64,000 nucleotides of DNA from assembly GCF_900155385.1 (NCBI RefSeq), contig NZ_LT699745.1, positions 1,130,946 through 1,194,945 of the forward strand, written 5' to 3'. Source of the stretch: Vreelandella massiliensis. Its GTDB lineage: Bacteria; Pseudomonadota; Gammaproteobacteria; Pseudomonadales; Halomonadaceae. The first letter of the stretch is position 1, and every line of letters begins with the position of its first letter. The position numbers were made by a program, and so were the translations under genes. The notes under the pieces were generated by a model, which had not been told where the DNA came from, did not search any database, and was given only the letters and a program-made list of their open reading frames with translations. Shown piece after piece: positions 43,881-53,602 of this stretch.

Positions 43881-45680
43881 ATGAGTGCGTTGATCGACCT
43901 ACCCCTTAGCGTGACCCAGCCGCGCCTAGAGCCTCGTCCCCGCGACGAGGCCCTCTATGCCCGTGCTCAGGCTGAAGGGCTCAGCGAGCTTCAGGCGCGA
44001 CTGCTCGCCTCAAGGCTACCCGGCTATCAAGGCGCGCTTGCGCCGCTGGTATCACCCAGCTTGCGCTACCTTGCCCACCCCGAGAAGCTCAAAGATGGCC
44101 GCGCCGCCGCCGAGCGCATTGCTCAGGCGGTAGCCGAGGGCGAGCCGATCGGTATTCTCACCGACTACGACGTGGACGGTATCACCTCCCACGTGGTGAT
44201 CCGGCGCACGCTGGTCGAGCTTTTCGGCGTGCCCGAGAGTCAGCTCCATAGCCTGATTGGTCACCGCATTTTTGATGGCTATGGCATCAGTTTGCCGCTG
44301 GTGGAGCGCACCCTGGCGCTTGCGCCCAAACCAAGCCTTGTGATCACCGCCGACTGCGGAAGCTCCGATGAGCCGCGTATTGCGCGGATGAAAGCGGCAG
44401 GTATCGATGTGGTAGTGAGCGATCACCACGCCTTGCCGTTGGAAGGCCCGCCGCCTTCAGCGTTTGCCTGCGTCAACCCTACGCGCAGTGACTGCGCCTA
44501 CCCGGATAAAACCATCGCCGGCTGCATGGTGGCATGGCTTTTAATGTCGCTGGCGCGCAGCGTGCTGATCGAGTGGGGTATACTGCCCGAGGCCACGCCG
44601 AAGCTTTCGCCGTGGCTCTCTTACGTGGCGCTGGGCACCGTGGCGGACTGTGTCTCGCTCGGGGGGAGCCCCGCGAATCGCGCGGTGGTGAGTCACGGCC
44701 TTACCCTGATCAACCGCATGGACGCCGCCTGCTGGCGCGCGATGGCCACCCGCCTTGGCACCGATAGCGTGCCCTTCAACGCTGAAACCCTAGCGTTTCA
44801 GATGGGGCCGCGCATCAACGCGCGTTCGCGGCTCGATGACCCCTACGCCGCGCTGCACTATATGCTCGCCGAAAGCGATGGCGTGGCGACGCGCCAGCTC
44901 AACGTGCTGGACGAGGACAACCAGTCGCGCAAGGCGATCGAGGCCGATATGGCCGAAGAAGCCCGGGCACTCGCCGCCGGTGACCTGACCGAGAACTCGC
45001 CCGCTATCGTGGTGCTGCTTGAAGAGGGCCATCCGGGCGTGCAAGGCATCGTGGCCTCGCGCCTGGTGCAGGCTTATGGTCGCCCGGCGCTGGTGCTGAC
45101 GCCCGCGCAGCAGCCAGGGATGTTGACCGGCTCCGGCCGCTCGATTGAGGGCCTGCACCTGCGCGATGCGTTGCAGCGGGCGCATGAGCTAGCACCCGAA
45201 GCGCTGCCGCGCTTTGGCGGCCACAGCGGCGCGGCGGGCGTGGGCGTGCCCCGCGAGCAGCTGGATGCGTTCAAGGCGGCGTTTTTACAAGCCGTCGGCG
45301 AGCAGCTCGGCGATACGCCGCTCTACCCAAGGCTCTGGACCGACGGCGAGCTTTCCAGTGCGCAGCTGACGCTTGCCACCCTTAGCGAGGTCGAAACGCT
45401 CGGTCCTTACGGTCGCGAGTTTGACCCACCGCTTTTCGAGGGGCGTTTTATCGTCGAGGCGCTGCGCCCGGTGGGAGCAGATGGCACGCACTTGATGCTG
45501 GAACTTTCCATGGGGCCGGTCACCTGCAAGGCGATCTGGTTTCGTGCGCTAACCCCCGGCGAGCTGCCGGCATTTCAGGTCGGCGATACGCTGCACTGTG
45601 CGTATAAGCTCAATCGCAACCGCTGGCGAGGGCGTGAGTCGCTGCAGTTGATGGTCGAGCACGCCCGTCCTTTAACGTAA
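43881..45680 (+). CDS. recJ: Single-stranded-DNA-specific exonuclease RecJ (DHH family)
   Basis: The product has 599 residues from the ATG at 43881, ten bases after thrC. DHH-superfamily motifs are visible: I TDYDVDGITSH (DxDxDG), II ITADCGSSD, III SDHH and IV ALGTVADCVSL. GPRINARSRLDD and, further on, FGGHSGAAGVG (DHHA1 domain) follow, then an OB-fold C-terminus. RecJ degrades single-stranded DNA 5' to 3' in RecF-pathway and mismatch repair. Motif II reads D-C-G where E. coli RecJ has D-N-G, a minor deviation. Context (dsbC, hom, thrC before; prfB-lysS further on) supports recJ. Confidence 0.9.
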   Translation: MSALIDLPLSVTQPRLEPRPRDEALYARAQAEGLSELQARLLASRLPGYQGALAPLVSPSLRYLAHPEKLKDGRAAAERIAQAVAEGEPIGILTDYDVDGITSHVVIRRTLVELFGVPESQLHSLIGHRIFDGYGISLPLVERTLALAPKPSLVITADCGSSDEPRIARMKAAGIDVVVSDHHALPLEGPPPSAFACVNPTRSDCAYPDKTIAGCMVAWLLMSLARSVLIEWGILPEATPKLSPWLSYVALGTVADCVSLGGSPANRAVVSHGLTLINRMDAACWRAMATRLGTDSVPFNAETLAFQMGPRINARSRLDDPYAALHYMLAESDGVATRQLNVLDEDNQSRKAIEADMAEEARALAAGDLTENSPAIVVLLEEGHPGVQGIVASRLVQAYGRPALVLTPAQQPGMLTGSGRSIEGLHLRDALQRAHELAPEALPRFGGHSGAAGVGVPREQLDAFKAAFLQAVGEQLGDTPLYPRLWTDGELSSAQLTLATLSEVETLGPYGREFDPPLFEGRFIVEALRPVGADGTHLMLELSMGPVTCKAIWFRALTPGELPAFQVGDTLHCAYKLNRNRWRGRESLQLMVEHARPLT

Positions 45681-45719
45681 AAAGCGTTAACGTAAAACTC
45701 ATAACCCAAGGGCACCGCC

Positions 45720-46352
45720 ATGCGTGTGGAAGATCTTCCCGACGACTTACACAAACCCTATCCCCATAAACCCCATGAAGATGTCATGGCGATGCTGCTG
45801 GGCACGCTGTTTGTCGCGCTGGGCGTGACGTTTTATACCCAGGCGGTACTGTTGACCGGCAGCACCGCCGGGATGGCGCTGCTACTCAATTACGCCACCG
45901 GCTGGGGCTTTGGCGTGTGGTTTTTCGCCATTAACCTGCCGTTTTATTATCTCGCCATCAAGCGCATGGGCTGGAGTTTCACGCTGCGCACGTTCGCGGC
46001 CATTGGGCTGGTGTCGCTGTTTGCCGAGCTGACCCAACACTGGGTGCGCTTTGAAGCAGTGCCGACGCTCTACGCCGCGATCATGGGGGGCGCGCTGATG
46101 GGCATCGGCATGCTGATGCTATTTCGCCACCGCACAAGCCTCGGTGGTATTAATATCCTCGCGCTCTACCTGCAAGACCGCCACGGCCTGCGCGCCGGCT
46201 ATGTGCAGCTCGGCATCGACGGTTTGATTCTGCTCGCCGCGCTCACCCAGCTGCCGCTGGATCGCGTTGGCTATTCGGTACTCGGCGCGCTGACGCTTAA
46301 TCTGATTATCGCCCTGAACCATAAGCCAGGGCGTTATATTGGGGTGAGTTGA
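45720..46352 (+). CDS. YitT-family integral membrane protein
   Basis: This 210-residue protein has five to six hydrophobic helices (AMLLGTLFVALGVTFYTQAVLL, GVWFFAINLPFYYLAI, YAAIMGGALMGIGMLMLF, GYVQLGIDGLILLAAL). It carries the YitT/DUF161 pattern of glycine-rich turns such as TGSTAGMALLLNYATGWGFG and RTSLGGINILALYLQ. The function is not established. No cytoplasmic C-terminal DUF2179 domain is present, so it is the short form. It stands alone, 39 bases after recJ. Confidence 0.82.
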   Translation: MRVEDLPDDLHKPYPHKPHEDVMAMLLGTLFVALGVTFYTQAVLLTGSTAGMALLLNYATGWGFGVWFFAINLPFYYLAIKRMGWSFTLRTFAAIGLVSLFAELTQHWVRFEAVPTLYAAIMGGALMGIGMLMLFRHRTSLGGINILALYLQDRHGLRAGYVQLGIDGLILLAALTQLPLDRVGYSVLGALTLNLIIALNHKPGRYIGVS

Positions 46353-46522
46353 AGGATCGAAGTGAGTTAAGGCTGTTTTTGATCTCGAAGAGAGCGGCGT
46401 TGGGATCGAGGGTGCCATCTCCATTGCCGCCATTAAATCAGAGGGTTAGCGTTTTTCAGTGCCATGGTGAAACCGTGCAGTGGTCCCGTGCTAAAGTGCC
46501 GGTACTGCATGAGGAATGGCCC

Positions 46523-47392
46523 ATGAGCGAATTACTCGATCCTACCAACGACTATGTTTTCAAGCGGCTGTTTGCCGAAGCCCCGGATTTGCTGGTGGAT
46601 CTGATCAATGATCTGCGCCCAGATTTGCCTGATATTACCTCCGTTGAAATCATCAACCCCAACATTGAGCCAACCGAACTCACCGGCAAGTACATCATCC
46701 TCGACGTGCTCGCCCGTGATGGCGAAGGGAACTGCTACAATATTGAAGTTCAGGTACGCCGTTACGGAGCCTGGCACAAACGGGGTCTGTTTTATCTGAC
46801 CCGCACGCTGGGCAATCAGCTCAGTGCCGGGGAGGACTACGAAGAGTTGCGCGCCTCGGTGGGCCTGCACCTACTGGACTTCGACCTGTTCACGGAAACC
46901 GCTGCCGAGCGCGAGCAAGCGATCTGGCGGTTTGAGATGCGCGATGAACGCCAGCCCCATATTTCGCTCGGAAACGTTTTGCAGATGAACCTGATCGAAC
47001 TGAACAAGGCGGACCGCCTGAGCTTGCCAGAGGGTCCATTACGCGCCTGGATCACTTTCTTCAAGCACTGGCAGGAGGAACTCACCATGGCCAATGTTTC
47101 CCACGAACCGGTTAAACGTGCGATGAGCCGCATCCGCGAGCTCAGTGCCGACGAGGAAACCCGTCGTCTGGCCTTTGTGCGCGAACGGGCGCTGAGAGAC
47201 GAAGTATCTTTTTTGAACGATGCTAGGCGAGAAGGCGAGGCCCATTTGCTTACCAAGCAAATGAAAATAAAGTTTGGTGAGCTTCCTGAGTGGGTGCAGA
47301 AGCGGCTCAATGCGGCGACTCCTGAGCAACTTGATGTTTGGGGGGAGCATATCTTAACCGCCAACTCCCTTGATGAGCTGTTCAAGCACTAA
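46523..47392 (+). CDS. Rpn-family PD-(D/E)XK nuclease / putative transposase
   Basis: The product has 289 residues from the ATG at 46523 (gagga site); a longer frame from 46349 adds sequence unlike the family. The start MSELLDPTNDYVFKRLFAEAP is diagnostic of Rpn proteins. The nuclease core has Asp61 (ILDVLARD) and Glu75-x-Gln77 (NIEVQVR). E. coli Rpn proteins promote RecA-independent recombination and have DNase activity; paralogues are often mobile and multicopy. No flanking inverted repeats are visible here. Confidence 0.88.
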   Translation: MSELLDPTNDYVFKRLFAEAPDLLVDLINDLRPDLPDITSVEIINPNIEPTELTGKYIILDVLARDGEGNCYNIEVQVRRYGAWHKRGLFYLTRTLGNQLSAGEDYEELRASVGLHLLDFDLFTETAAEREQAIWRFEMRDERQPHISLGNVLQMNLIELNKADRLSLPEGPLRAWITFFKHWQEELTMANVSHEPVKRAMSRIRELSADEETRRLAFVRERALRDEVSFLNDARREGEAHLLTKQMKIKFGELPEWVQKRLNAATPEQLDVWGEHILTANSLDELFKH

Positions 47393-47499
47393 CCCTAACC
47401 CCCGGCGGCACGTCATCGGCCTCCACGAGGACGCCTCAAACCGCCACCGTTAGCACATCCGTAACGCTGGTGAAAACGTCAAAGAGGGGCGTAGCGGTA

Positions 47500-47531
47500 T
47501 GGGGCATGTCGACTTTCCGTTACATGCCCCA
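47500..47531. other. Stem-loop between the Rpn gene and the copper operon
   Basis: A 10-bp perfect stem (tggggcatgt/acatgcccca, 47500-47509 and 47522-47531) has a 12-base loop and no T-run on either side. It may be a transcription end or processing signal for the convergent transcripts. Confidence 0.45.
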
Positions 47532-47639
47532 GTTAAATCGAGCCCTTCTTTACGATTTAGCTGCGAACTAATATCGACGTGCGATTGCCCTGTAAAAGCG
47601 TGCTGCGTGCCAAAGGTTAGCTTGAGTCCTGCCGTTAGC

Positions 47640-47720
47640 TCAGGAAGATTTATACAGCCAGAACCACCACACAATAGCGGCGATGAGGCCGAGGCCGAAT
47701 AGATTGACCAGTACATTCAT
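47640..47720 (-). CDS. 26-residue membrane microprotein coupled to copA
   Basis: A 26-residue frame starting [20 protein letters not shown] is a single hydrophobic helix with a W-W-F-W-L-Y-K end. The ATG overlaps the copA stop (ATGA), and aggagag lies 6 bases upstream, so translation is well supported although the gene is tiny. The likely location is the inner membrane. I do not recognise the family. Position as the last gene of a copper-export operon suggests a helper or stabiliser of the P-type ATPase, which is inference. Confidence 0.7.
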   Translation of the reverse strand: MNVLVNLFGLGLIAAIVWWFWLYKSS

Positions 47721-50296
47721 GCTTTCTCTCCTGTTGAAGCGTTTCCACTGGCTTGCCAGAGGCGTAGACGGTTGGCGTTGCTGACCACGGTGATCGAGGA
47801 GAGCGACATGACCGCGCCGGCAATAATCGGCGAGAGCAGCATGCCGGTGAACGGGTAAAGCACCCCGGCGGCAATGGGGATGCACAGCACGTTGTAGCCA
47901 AAGGCGCCGACCAGGTTCTGCTTGATGTTGGAGAGCGTCACCTGGCTGATTTCGATGGCATCGGCGACGCCGTGCAGCGAGCCGCGCATCAGCGTCATAC
48001 CGGCACTCTCGATGGCCACATCCGTGCCCTGACCGATGGCGAAACCGACATTGGCACGCGCTAGCGCCGGGGCGTCGTTGATGCCGTCGCCGACCATCCC
48101 GACCACGTCGCCTTTGTCTTGCAGCCGTTCGATTTCGGCGTGTTTGTCCTCCGGCAACAGCCCCGCGCGGAAGTCATCAATGCCCACTTCGCGGGCAATC
48201 GCGCCGGCGGTGTGCTCGTTATCGCCGGTAAGCATCACCACCTTGATGTTATCGGCCTTCAGGCGCTTGATGGCCTCGATGGTATCCGAGCGCAGTGGGT
48301 CGCTAATGCCAAAGAGCGCGGTCAGCTCGCCGTCCACGGCGAGATACACCAGCGTGCGCGCTTTCTCTTCCAGCTCGCGCGCTTTTTCTCGGCCAGCGCC
48401 AAGATCAACGCCTGCTTCTTCAAGTAGGCGCGCGTTACCCAGCAGCAGCGGCTTGTCGTCGTCGGTTTGCGCTTTGACGCCACCGCCGGTGACGGTATCG
48501 AAGTCGTGTATCTTGGCGGGGTCGACCTCTTTATCCTCGGCCTGTTCTTGACAGTACTCCATCAGCGCCGCCGCTAGCGGATGTTCCGAGCCACGCTCAA
48601 GAGCCGCCACGAGGCTCAGTGTGCGATGTTTATCGCCACTGATAATCTCCGCTTCGGTTACGCGGGGTTTGCCTTCTGTGAGGGTGCCGGTTTTGTCCAC
48701 CACCAAGGTTGTCAGTTTGCTTGCCGTTTGCAGTGCTTCGCCGCTTCTGACCAGCACGCCGTGTTCGGCGGCTTTACCCACCCCGATCATGGTGGAGATC
48801 GGCGTGGCCAGCCCAAGGGCACAGGGGCAAGCGATAATCAGTACGGCAGTGGCGGTGACCAGCATGTGAATGACGCGCGGCTCGGCACCGAAGTTGAACC
48901 ACGCAAGCGCGGTCAGTACGGCGACGATCATCACCGAGGGCACAAAGATACTGGAGACTTTATCCGCCAGCTCGCCGATTGGTGGCCGCGAGTTCTGAGC
49001 GCTGGCGACCTGCTCGGTGATCTGGCCCAGGCGGGTATCGGCGCCCACCCGGGTGGCGCGATACACAAGGCCGCCTTTGCCGTTGACGGTGCCGGCGCTG
49101 ACCTCGTCACCTTCGCCTTTTTTCACCGGGACAGGCTCGCCGGTGAGCATGGATTCGTCGATGTGGCTTTCGCCTTCGACTACTTCGCCATCCACTGGTA
49201 AGCGCTCCCCAGGGCGTACGCGGATCTGGTCATCCTCGCGCACGGCGTCGATGTCGATCTCCTCCTCCTTGCCATCGCGAATTACCCGCGCGGTACGGCT
49301 TTGCAAGTCGAGTAGGCGCTTGAGCGCGTCGCTGGTGCGCCCGCGGGCTTTAAGCTCCATGGCGTTACCGATCAGAATCAGGCCGATGACCATGGCGGAG
49401 GCTTCAAAGTAGATGCCGTGGGCCACTTCGGGCAGCCAAGGGGCGAACAGCACCACCACCATCGAGTAGAGCCAGGCGGTACCGGTGCCCATGGCCACCA
49501 GGGTGTCCATGTTGGCCTGGTGATGCTTGACGTTTTTCCACGCGTTGACGAAGAAGTGGCGGCCTGGGAATGCCATGATGGCCAGCGTTAAAAGTCCAAT
49601 CACCAGCCAAAAGAGCCGGCCTGCGCCCTCCGGATGGGGGTGGTAGATAAACATGCTGGCCATCAGCGGGAGGGCAAGCGCCAGGGCGTAGAAGCCGCCT
49701 TTCAGCCGGCGCCTGTATTCGCGCGTTTGCTGCTCGGCGCGGGCTTTCTCGGCTTCGCGCATATCGACAATCGGCTCGGCCCCATAACCCACCGACTCCA
49801 CTGCCTCAATCAGCGCTTGCTCATCGGCGCGGCCAAACACTTGCGCGGTGTGGGTGCCAAAGTTAACGGTGGCGGTATCCACGCCTTCCGTGCGCTCCAG
49901 GGCTTTTTGCACGGTTTTTACACAGCTAGCGCAGGTCATGCCGCTGATCGCGAGGCGTAACTGCTGCCCGCTGCTGCGTTTGTCGCGCTGCTTGTCTGCG
50001 CTCGCTTCGCTGGCGCTCTTTTTCTCCTCCTGCGGCGATTCGCCCTCTACGTCATCGGCGTTGGCGTCTGTTTTTTCCTCTTCCTCTGATAGCTCGCCGG
50101 GAGGGTAGCCGGCATCAACAAGCGCCTTGTCGATGTCGTCTTCGTTCAGGGTAGTGGTGACATCCAGACGCTTCTCCGCTGGCGTGCCGGTTACGTCGGC
50201 ATCGCTATCACGCGCCTGTATCGCTTCGCGCATACGCTTAACGCAGCCCTGGCAGCTCATGCCGGGCACCGTGCGCGTTAGGGTGTGTTGGCTCAT
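47717..50296 (-). CDS. copA: Copper-exporting P1B-type ATPase CopA
   Basis: This 859-residue protein has two N-terminal heavy-metal-associated domains, GMSCQGC (Cys15, Cys18) and GMTCASC (Cys122, Cys125), separated by a strongly acidic linker (about 69-105). Transmembrane metal site ACPCALG, phosphorylation site DKTGTL, TGE loop LTGEPVP and the hinge [11 protein letters not shown] are present. CPC plus two CxxC domains indicate Cu(I)/Ag(I) export from the cytosol. The start overlaps the merR-type gene by four bases, and the stop overlaps the microprotein. A MerR-type operator lies upstream of the operon. Confidence 0.95.
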   Translation of the reverse strand: MSQHTLTRTVPGMSCQGCVKRMREAIQARDSDADVTGTPAEKRLDVTTTLNEDDIDKALVDAGYPPGELSEEEEKTDANADDVEGESPQEEKKSASEASADKQRDKRSSGQQLRLAISGMTCASCVKTVQKALERTEGVDTATVNFGTHTAQVFGRADEQALIEAVESVGYGAEPIVDMREAEKARAEQQTREYRRRLKGGFYALALALPLMASMFIYHPHPEGAGRLFWLVIGLLTLAIMAFPGRHFFVNAWKNVKHHQANMDTLVAMGTGTAWLYSMVVVLFAPWLPEVAHGIYFEASAMVIGLILIGNAMELKARGRTSDALKRLLDLQSRTARVIRDGKEEEIDIDAVREDDQIRVRPGERLPVDGEVVEGESHIDESMLTGEPVPVKKGEGDEVSAGTVNGKGGLVYRATRVGADTRLGQITEQVASAQNSRPPIGELADKVSSIFVPSVMIVAVLTALAWFNFGAEPRVIHMLVTATAVLIIACPCALGLATPISTMIGVGKAAEHGVLVRSGEALQTASKLTTLVVDKTGTLTEGKPRVTEAEIISGDKHRTLSLVAALERGSEHPLAAALMEYCQEQAEDKEVDPAKIHDFDTVTGGGVKAQTDDDKPLLLGNARLLEEAGVDLGAGREKARELEEKARTLVYLAVDGELTALFGISDPLRSDTIEAIKRLKADNIKVVMLTGDNEHTAGAIAREVGIDDFRAGLLPEDKHAEIERLQDKGDVVGMVGDGINDAPALARANVGFAIGQGTDVAIESAGMTLMRGSLHGVADAIEISQVTLSNIKQNLVGAFGYNVLCIPIAAGVLYPFTGMLLSPIIAGAVMSLSSITVVSNANRLRLWQASGNASTGEKA

Positions 50297-50730
50297 GGGG
50301 TCTCCCGTTTGTTATCAGCATCGTGTTCAGGAAGGCTTTCGATCAAGCGGCACAGGCTGTGGCCATCGGGGGCGGCGTCGGGCATCTCTTGCCAGCTCTC
50401 CAGGGCCTGCTCCATGCGTGAGGCCAGGGCTTCCAGCTCGGCGATCTGCGCGCGCACTTGCGGCAAACGGCTGGCGAGCAAGTCGCGCACCAAAGGGCAG
50501 GGCGAGTCGCCGTGGTCCGCATGGGCGAGAATGTCGCGGATTTCCGCCACGCTAAAACCGAGTTTTCGCGCCCGTTGAATAAAGCGCAGGCGCTCTAGGT
50601 CATTCTGATTAAAGAGTTGGTAGCCGTTATCCGGGTGACGCTCAGGTGAAAGCAACCCTTCGCGCACGTAGTGGCGCACGGTTTCCCCTGTGACACCCGC
50701 TTGCTTGGCGATGTCGTTCACTTTCATCAA
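50293..50730 (-). CDS. MerR-family heavy-metal regulator (CueR/CadR-like)
   Basis: This 145-residue protein has an N-terminal MerR winged helix ([26 protein letters not shown]) and a long dimerisation helix. Cysteines that could bind metal are Cys78 ([10 protein letters not shown]) and Cys127 (GHSLCRLIE). Classical CueR uses two cysteines eight residues apart near the C-terminus, a pattern absent here; Cys78 plus a C-terminal Cys is closer to the CadR/ZntR/PbrR layout. Since copA is the only target in the operon, it probably senses Cu(I), but the metal is uncertain. It is the first gene of the copA operon and so autoregulated. Confidence 0.85.
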   Translation of the reverse strand: MMKVNDIAKQAGVTGETVRHYVREGLLSPERHPDNGYQLFNQNDLERLRFIQRARKLGFSVAEIRDILAHADHGDSPCPLVRDLLASRLPQVRAQIAELEALASRMEQALESWQEMPDAAPDGHSLCRLIESLPEHDADNKRETP

Positions 50731-50763
50731 AAGCCCTGTCGCTGATTTATGTACTTGGCATTA

Positions 50764-50794
50764 GTGTAAAACCTTTGGGTTACCCATAGGTCAA
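50764..50794 (-). promoter_or_regulatory. MerR-type promoter/operator of the copA operon
   Basis: On the minus strand, -35 TTGACC (50794-50789) and -10 TTACAC (50769-50764) are 19 bases apart. This is the over-long spacer typical of MerR-activated promoters. A near-palindromic 21-bp dyad (50771-50791, ACCT...AGGT ends) fills the spacer. Confidence 0.85.
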
Positions 50795-50993
50795 GGCGCT
50801 ACAGCGGATATTTCAGGAAACAGTAAAACGCTGATTTAAAACGATCGTGCGACTAATGTATAAGGCGCAAATAAAATAAAACGCTCGTTTGCCCTTGAAC
50901 GCACCGGGCTTTTAGGCCAAAACTGACGTGTACAAAAAAAGTATGACAGGTGAGCTCCACGCTGTCGGATCTTCGGGAAGTAAAGAGGCCCCT

Positions 50994-52340
50994 ATGCATA
51001 ACAACTTTAAAAAGCTTACGCTGGCGGCAGCCATCGCGGCAGTTGCGTTCACTAGCCAAGCCCACGCCGGTGGTTACCAAATTAACGAGCAGAGCGTGAG
51101 TGGCCAAGGCTACGGCCACGCCGGGCGTAGCTCCAATATCAACGATGCGACCATTGTGTTCGGCAACCCGGCGGGGATGTCGTTTCTCGACCGCGCCCAG
51201 GTGTCAGCGGGGGGAACGTATTTAAACGTTAATAGTGATATTAGTAATGTGCAGGCCTCCCAAAGCAGTCCGGCGATCCTTCAAGCAACAGGGGGGCAAA
51301 CGGATACATTGCCGGTTTCTGGCACTAACGATGGCGATATGGTGCCTGGAACCTTAATTCCTTACGCTTTTTATGCGCATCCGGTAAATCAGAAACTGGC
51401 GTTTGGTTTTGGCGTTTACGCTCCGTTTGGCTCTAAAACAGATTACGAAGATGGCTTCCAAGGACGTAATCAGGGTAATTATACGGAAGTCGCTGTCATC
51501 AGTGCCCAACCGACTGTCTCCTACCGTTTTAACGAACAGTGGTCAGTGGGAGCGGGTATTACTTATAACCAAGTGGAAGGTGAGCTACACCGCCAGGTGC
51601 CTGTGGCGACACCGCTAGGATTATCTGAGGCCGATTCACGTGTAGAGGGTGACGACGACGCGTGGGGATATAACCTGGGAGTGATCTATCAGCCGGTGCC
51701 TGAAACGACGTTGGGCCTAACGTACCGTTCTAAAGTGGATTACAAGCTGGAGGGTGACTTTACCGCCAGTTCACCAGTGTTAGATCAATTGGGTATCGGA
51801 ACGGTAACCGATGACGCCTCACTCGATTTGACTACGCCAGAAACGGTTAATTTCTCCCTGACTCAGCAGATGACAGATCGTTTGAAACTTATGTTTGGTG
51901 CTTCCTGGGCGCGCTGGAGCCGTTTCGAGCAGATTCGGGTGGATGGGCGCGAGCGGGATGTGATCACGCTGGAAAAACAGGATTACAGCAACGCCTGGGC
52001 CTTTTCGACCGGTGGCGAATATCAGCTGACGCCGACGCTTGCCCTTCGCGCTGGGGTAGCGCTTGATTTTACACCAACCCAAGATGATACGCGCAGCGTG
52101 CGTATTCCATCCGACGATCGCCGAATCTTTTCCCTGGGGGCAGGTTGGAGCCCGACAGAAGACCTAACGCTCGATTTCGCCTACTCCTACTTAACTGAGC
52201 GCAGTACCCAGGTGGAACAATCCAAAACGGATAGCTTCACCGTGGCAGGTCAGCCAACGCCGCCTATTACCTCTACCTACTCCGCTGACTACAAAAACGA
52301 AGCCCACGGCTTCGGCGCGCAGCTGACGTACCGCTTCTAA
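50994..52340 (+). CDS. fadL: FadL/OmpP1/TodX-family outer membrane transporter
   Basis: The product has 448 residues from the ATG at 50994 (aaagagg site). The signal peptide is about residues 1-26 (FTSQAHA-GG). The mature N-terminus GYQINEQSVSGQGYGHAGR, followed by NPAGMSFL, is the FadL hatch/plug signature (NPA). The remainder shows alternating beta-strand pattern and ends in YRF, the C-terminal aromatic needed for barrel insertion. It probably imports long-chain fatty acids or other hydrophobic compounds. It stands alone with a terminator. Confidence 0.93.
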   Translation: MHNNFKKLTLAAAIAAVAFTSQAHAGGYQINEQSVSGQGYGHAGRSSNINDATIVFGNPAGMSFLDRAQVSAGGTYLNVNSDISNVQASQSSPAILQATGGQTDTLPVSGTNDGDMVPGTLIPYAFYAHPVNQKLAFGFGVYAPFGSKTDYEDGFQGRNQGNYTEVAVISAQPTVSYRFNEQWSVGAGITYNQVEGELHRQVPVATPLGLSEADSRVEGDDDAWGYNLGVIYQPVPETTLGLTYRSKVDYKLEGDFTASSPVLDQLGIGTVTDDASLDLTTPETVNFSLTQQMTDRLKLMFGASWARWSRFEQIRVDGRERDVITLEKQDYSNAWAFSTGGEYQLTPTLALRAGVALDFTPTQDDTRSVRIPSDDRRIFSLGAGWSPTEDLTLDFAYSYLTERSTQVEQSKTDSFTVAGQPTPPITSTYSADYKNEAHGFGAQLTYRF

Positions 52341-52364
52341 GCGAAGCGCTGCGCTTTGTCGCTG

Positions 52365-52390
52365 AAACCCGGCCTCGGTCGGGTTTTTTA
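52365..52390 (+). terminator. Terminator of fadL
   Basis: A 7-bp stem (52365-52371 with 52380-52386) is followed by a T-run. Confidence 0.8.
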
Positions 52391-52469
52391 CGTTCTCCAC
52401 CCTGGGCTTTGGATGCGGCAGACGCTGGCTTTCGTTACAATGCGCGTTTTACTCCACTAAGGCTGACCC

Positions 52470-53568
52470 ATGCTGGAAACGAACCCGATTCATAACCAAA
52501 TTAAGGACCTGTCGGAGCGGACAGAGGTTCTTAGGGGGTATCTTTGACTACGCCGAAAAGAAAGATCGGCTAGAAGAGGTCACCCGCGAGCTTGAAGACC
52601 CGGGCGTCTGGAACGACCCGGATTACGCCCAGAAACTGGGTAAAGAGCGCGCCTCGCTTGAGACCATCGTCGCGACCATTGATGACCTAGAGCAGGGCTT
52701 GGCCGATAGCGGCGATCTTTTAGAGCTCGCCGAGATGGAAGAGGACGAAGGCACGGTCGAGGAAGTTCGCAAAGAGCTCGACGGCCTGCAAAAAGCGCTT
52801 GAAAAGTTAGAGTTTCGCCGCATGTTCTCCGGCGAAATGGACGAAAATAACGCCTACCTCGATATTCAGTCCGGCTCCGGCGGCACCGAAGCGCAGGACT
52901 GGGCCAATATCCTGCTGCGCATGTACCTGCGCTGGGCGGAGAGTCACGGTTTTAAAGCCGAGATTATCGAGATATCCGCTGGCGACGTTGCCGGGATTAA
53001 ATCGGCATCGCTACATATTCAGGGCGATTACGCCTTTGGCTGGCTGCGCACCGAAACCGGCGTGCATCGCTTGGTGCGCAAAAGCCCGTTTGACTCCGGT
53101 GGCCGCCGGCATACCTCCTTTGCCTCGGTCTTCTTATCGCCAGAAATCGACGACAGTTTTGAAGTCGAGATTAACCCCTCCGACTTGCGCGTGGATACCT
53201 ACCGCTCCAGCGGCGCGGGCGGGCAGCACGTCAACACCACCGACTCCGCCGTGCGGATCACTCATGAACCCACCGGTATTGTGGTGGCGTGCCAAAGCCA
53301 GCGCAGCCAGCACGCCAACCGCGACTTCGCCATGAAGCAGTTGAAGGCGAAGCTGTGGGAGTTTGAGATGCAAAAGCGCAATGCGGCCAAGCAGGAAGCG
53401 GAAGACGCCAAAGCCGATATCGGCTGGGGCAGCCAAATTCGCTCGTATGTGCTGGATGATCAGCGCATCAAAGACCTGCGCACCGGCGTGCAGTCGAGCA
53501 ACTGCGATAAGGTGCTTGATGGCGATTTGGATCAATTTATCGTCGCTAGCCTCAAGCAGGGTTTGTAA
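52470..53568 (+). CDS. prfB: Peptide chain release factor 2, with programmed +1 frameshift
   Basis: Translation starts at the ATG at 52470 and reads 25 codons to an in-frame TGA (52545-52547). The context is the classic frameshift site: an internal Shine-Dalgarno-like aggggg, then tat ctt tga c. Slipping +1 on CTT T continues at GAC (52546) to the stop at 53568, giving 365 residues, the same as E. coli RF2. The SPF tripeptide that reads UGA/UAA is at 205-207 and the catalytic GGQ at 250-252, the canonical numbers. Low RF2 therefore raises its own synthesis. lysS follows 34 bases later. Confidence 0.98.
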
Positions 53569-53602
53569 TCTTTTTAGCGTTTGAACAGAAATAGGGTGCC
53601 CG

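Noticed and set aside
46349..46522. N-terminal extension of the Rpn-family protein
   Set aside because: The extension has no family similarity and the ATG at 46523 has a gagga site followed by the diagnostic start of the family.
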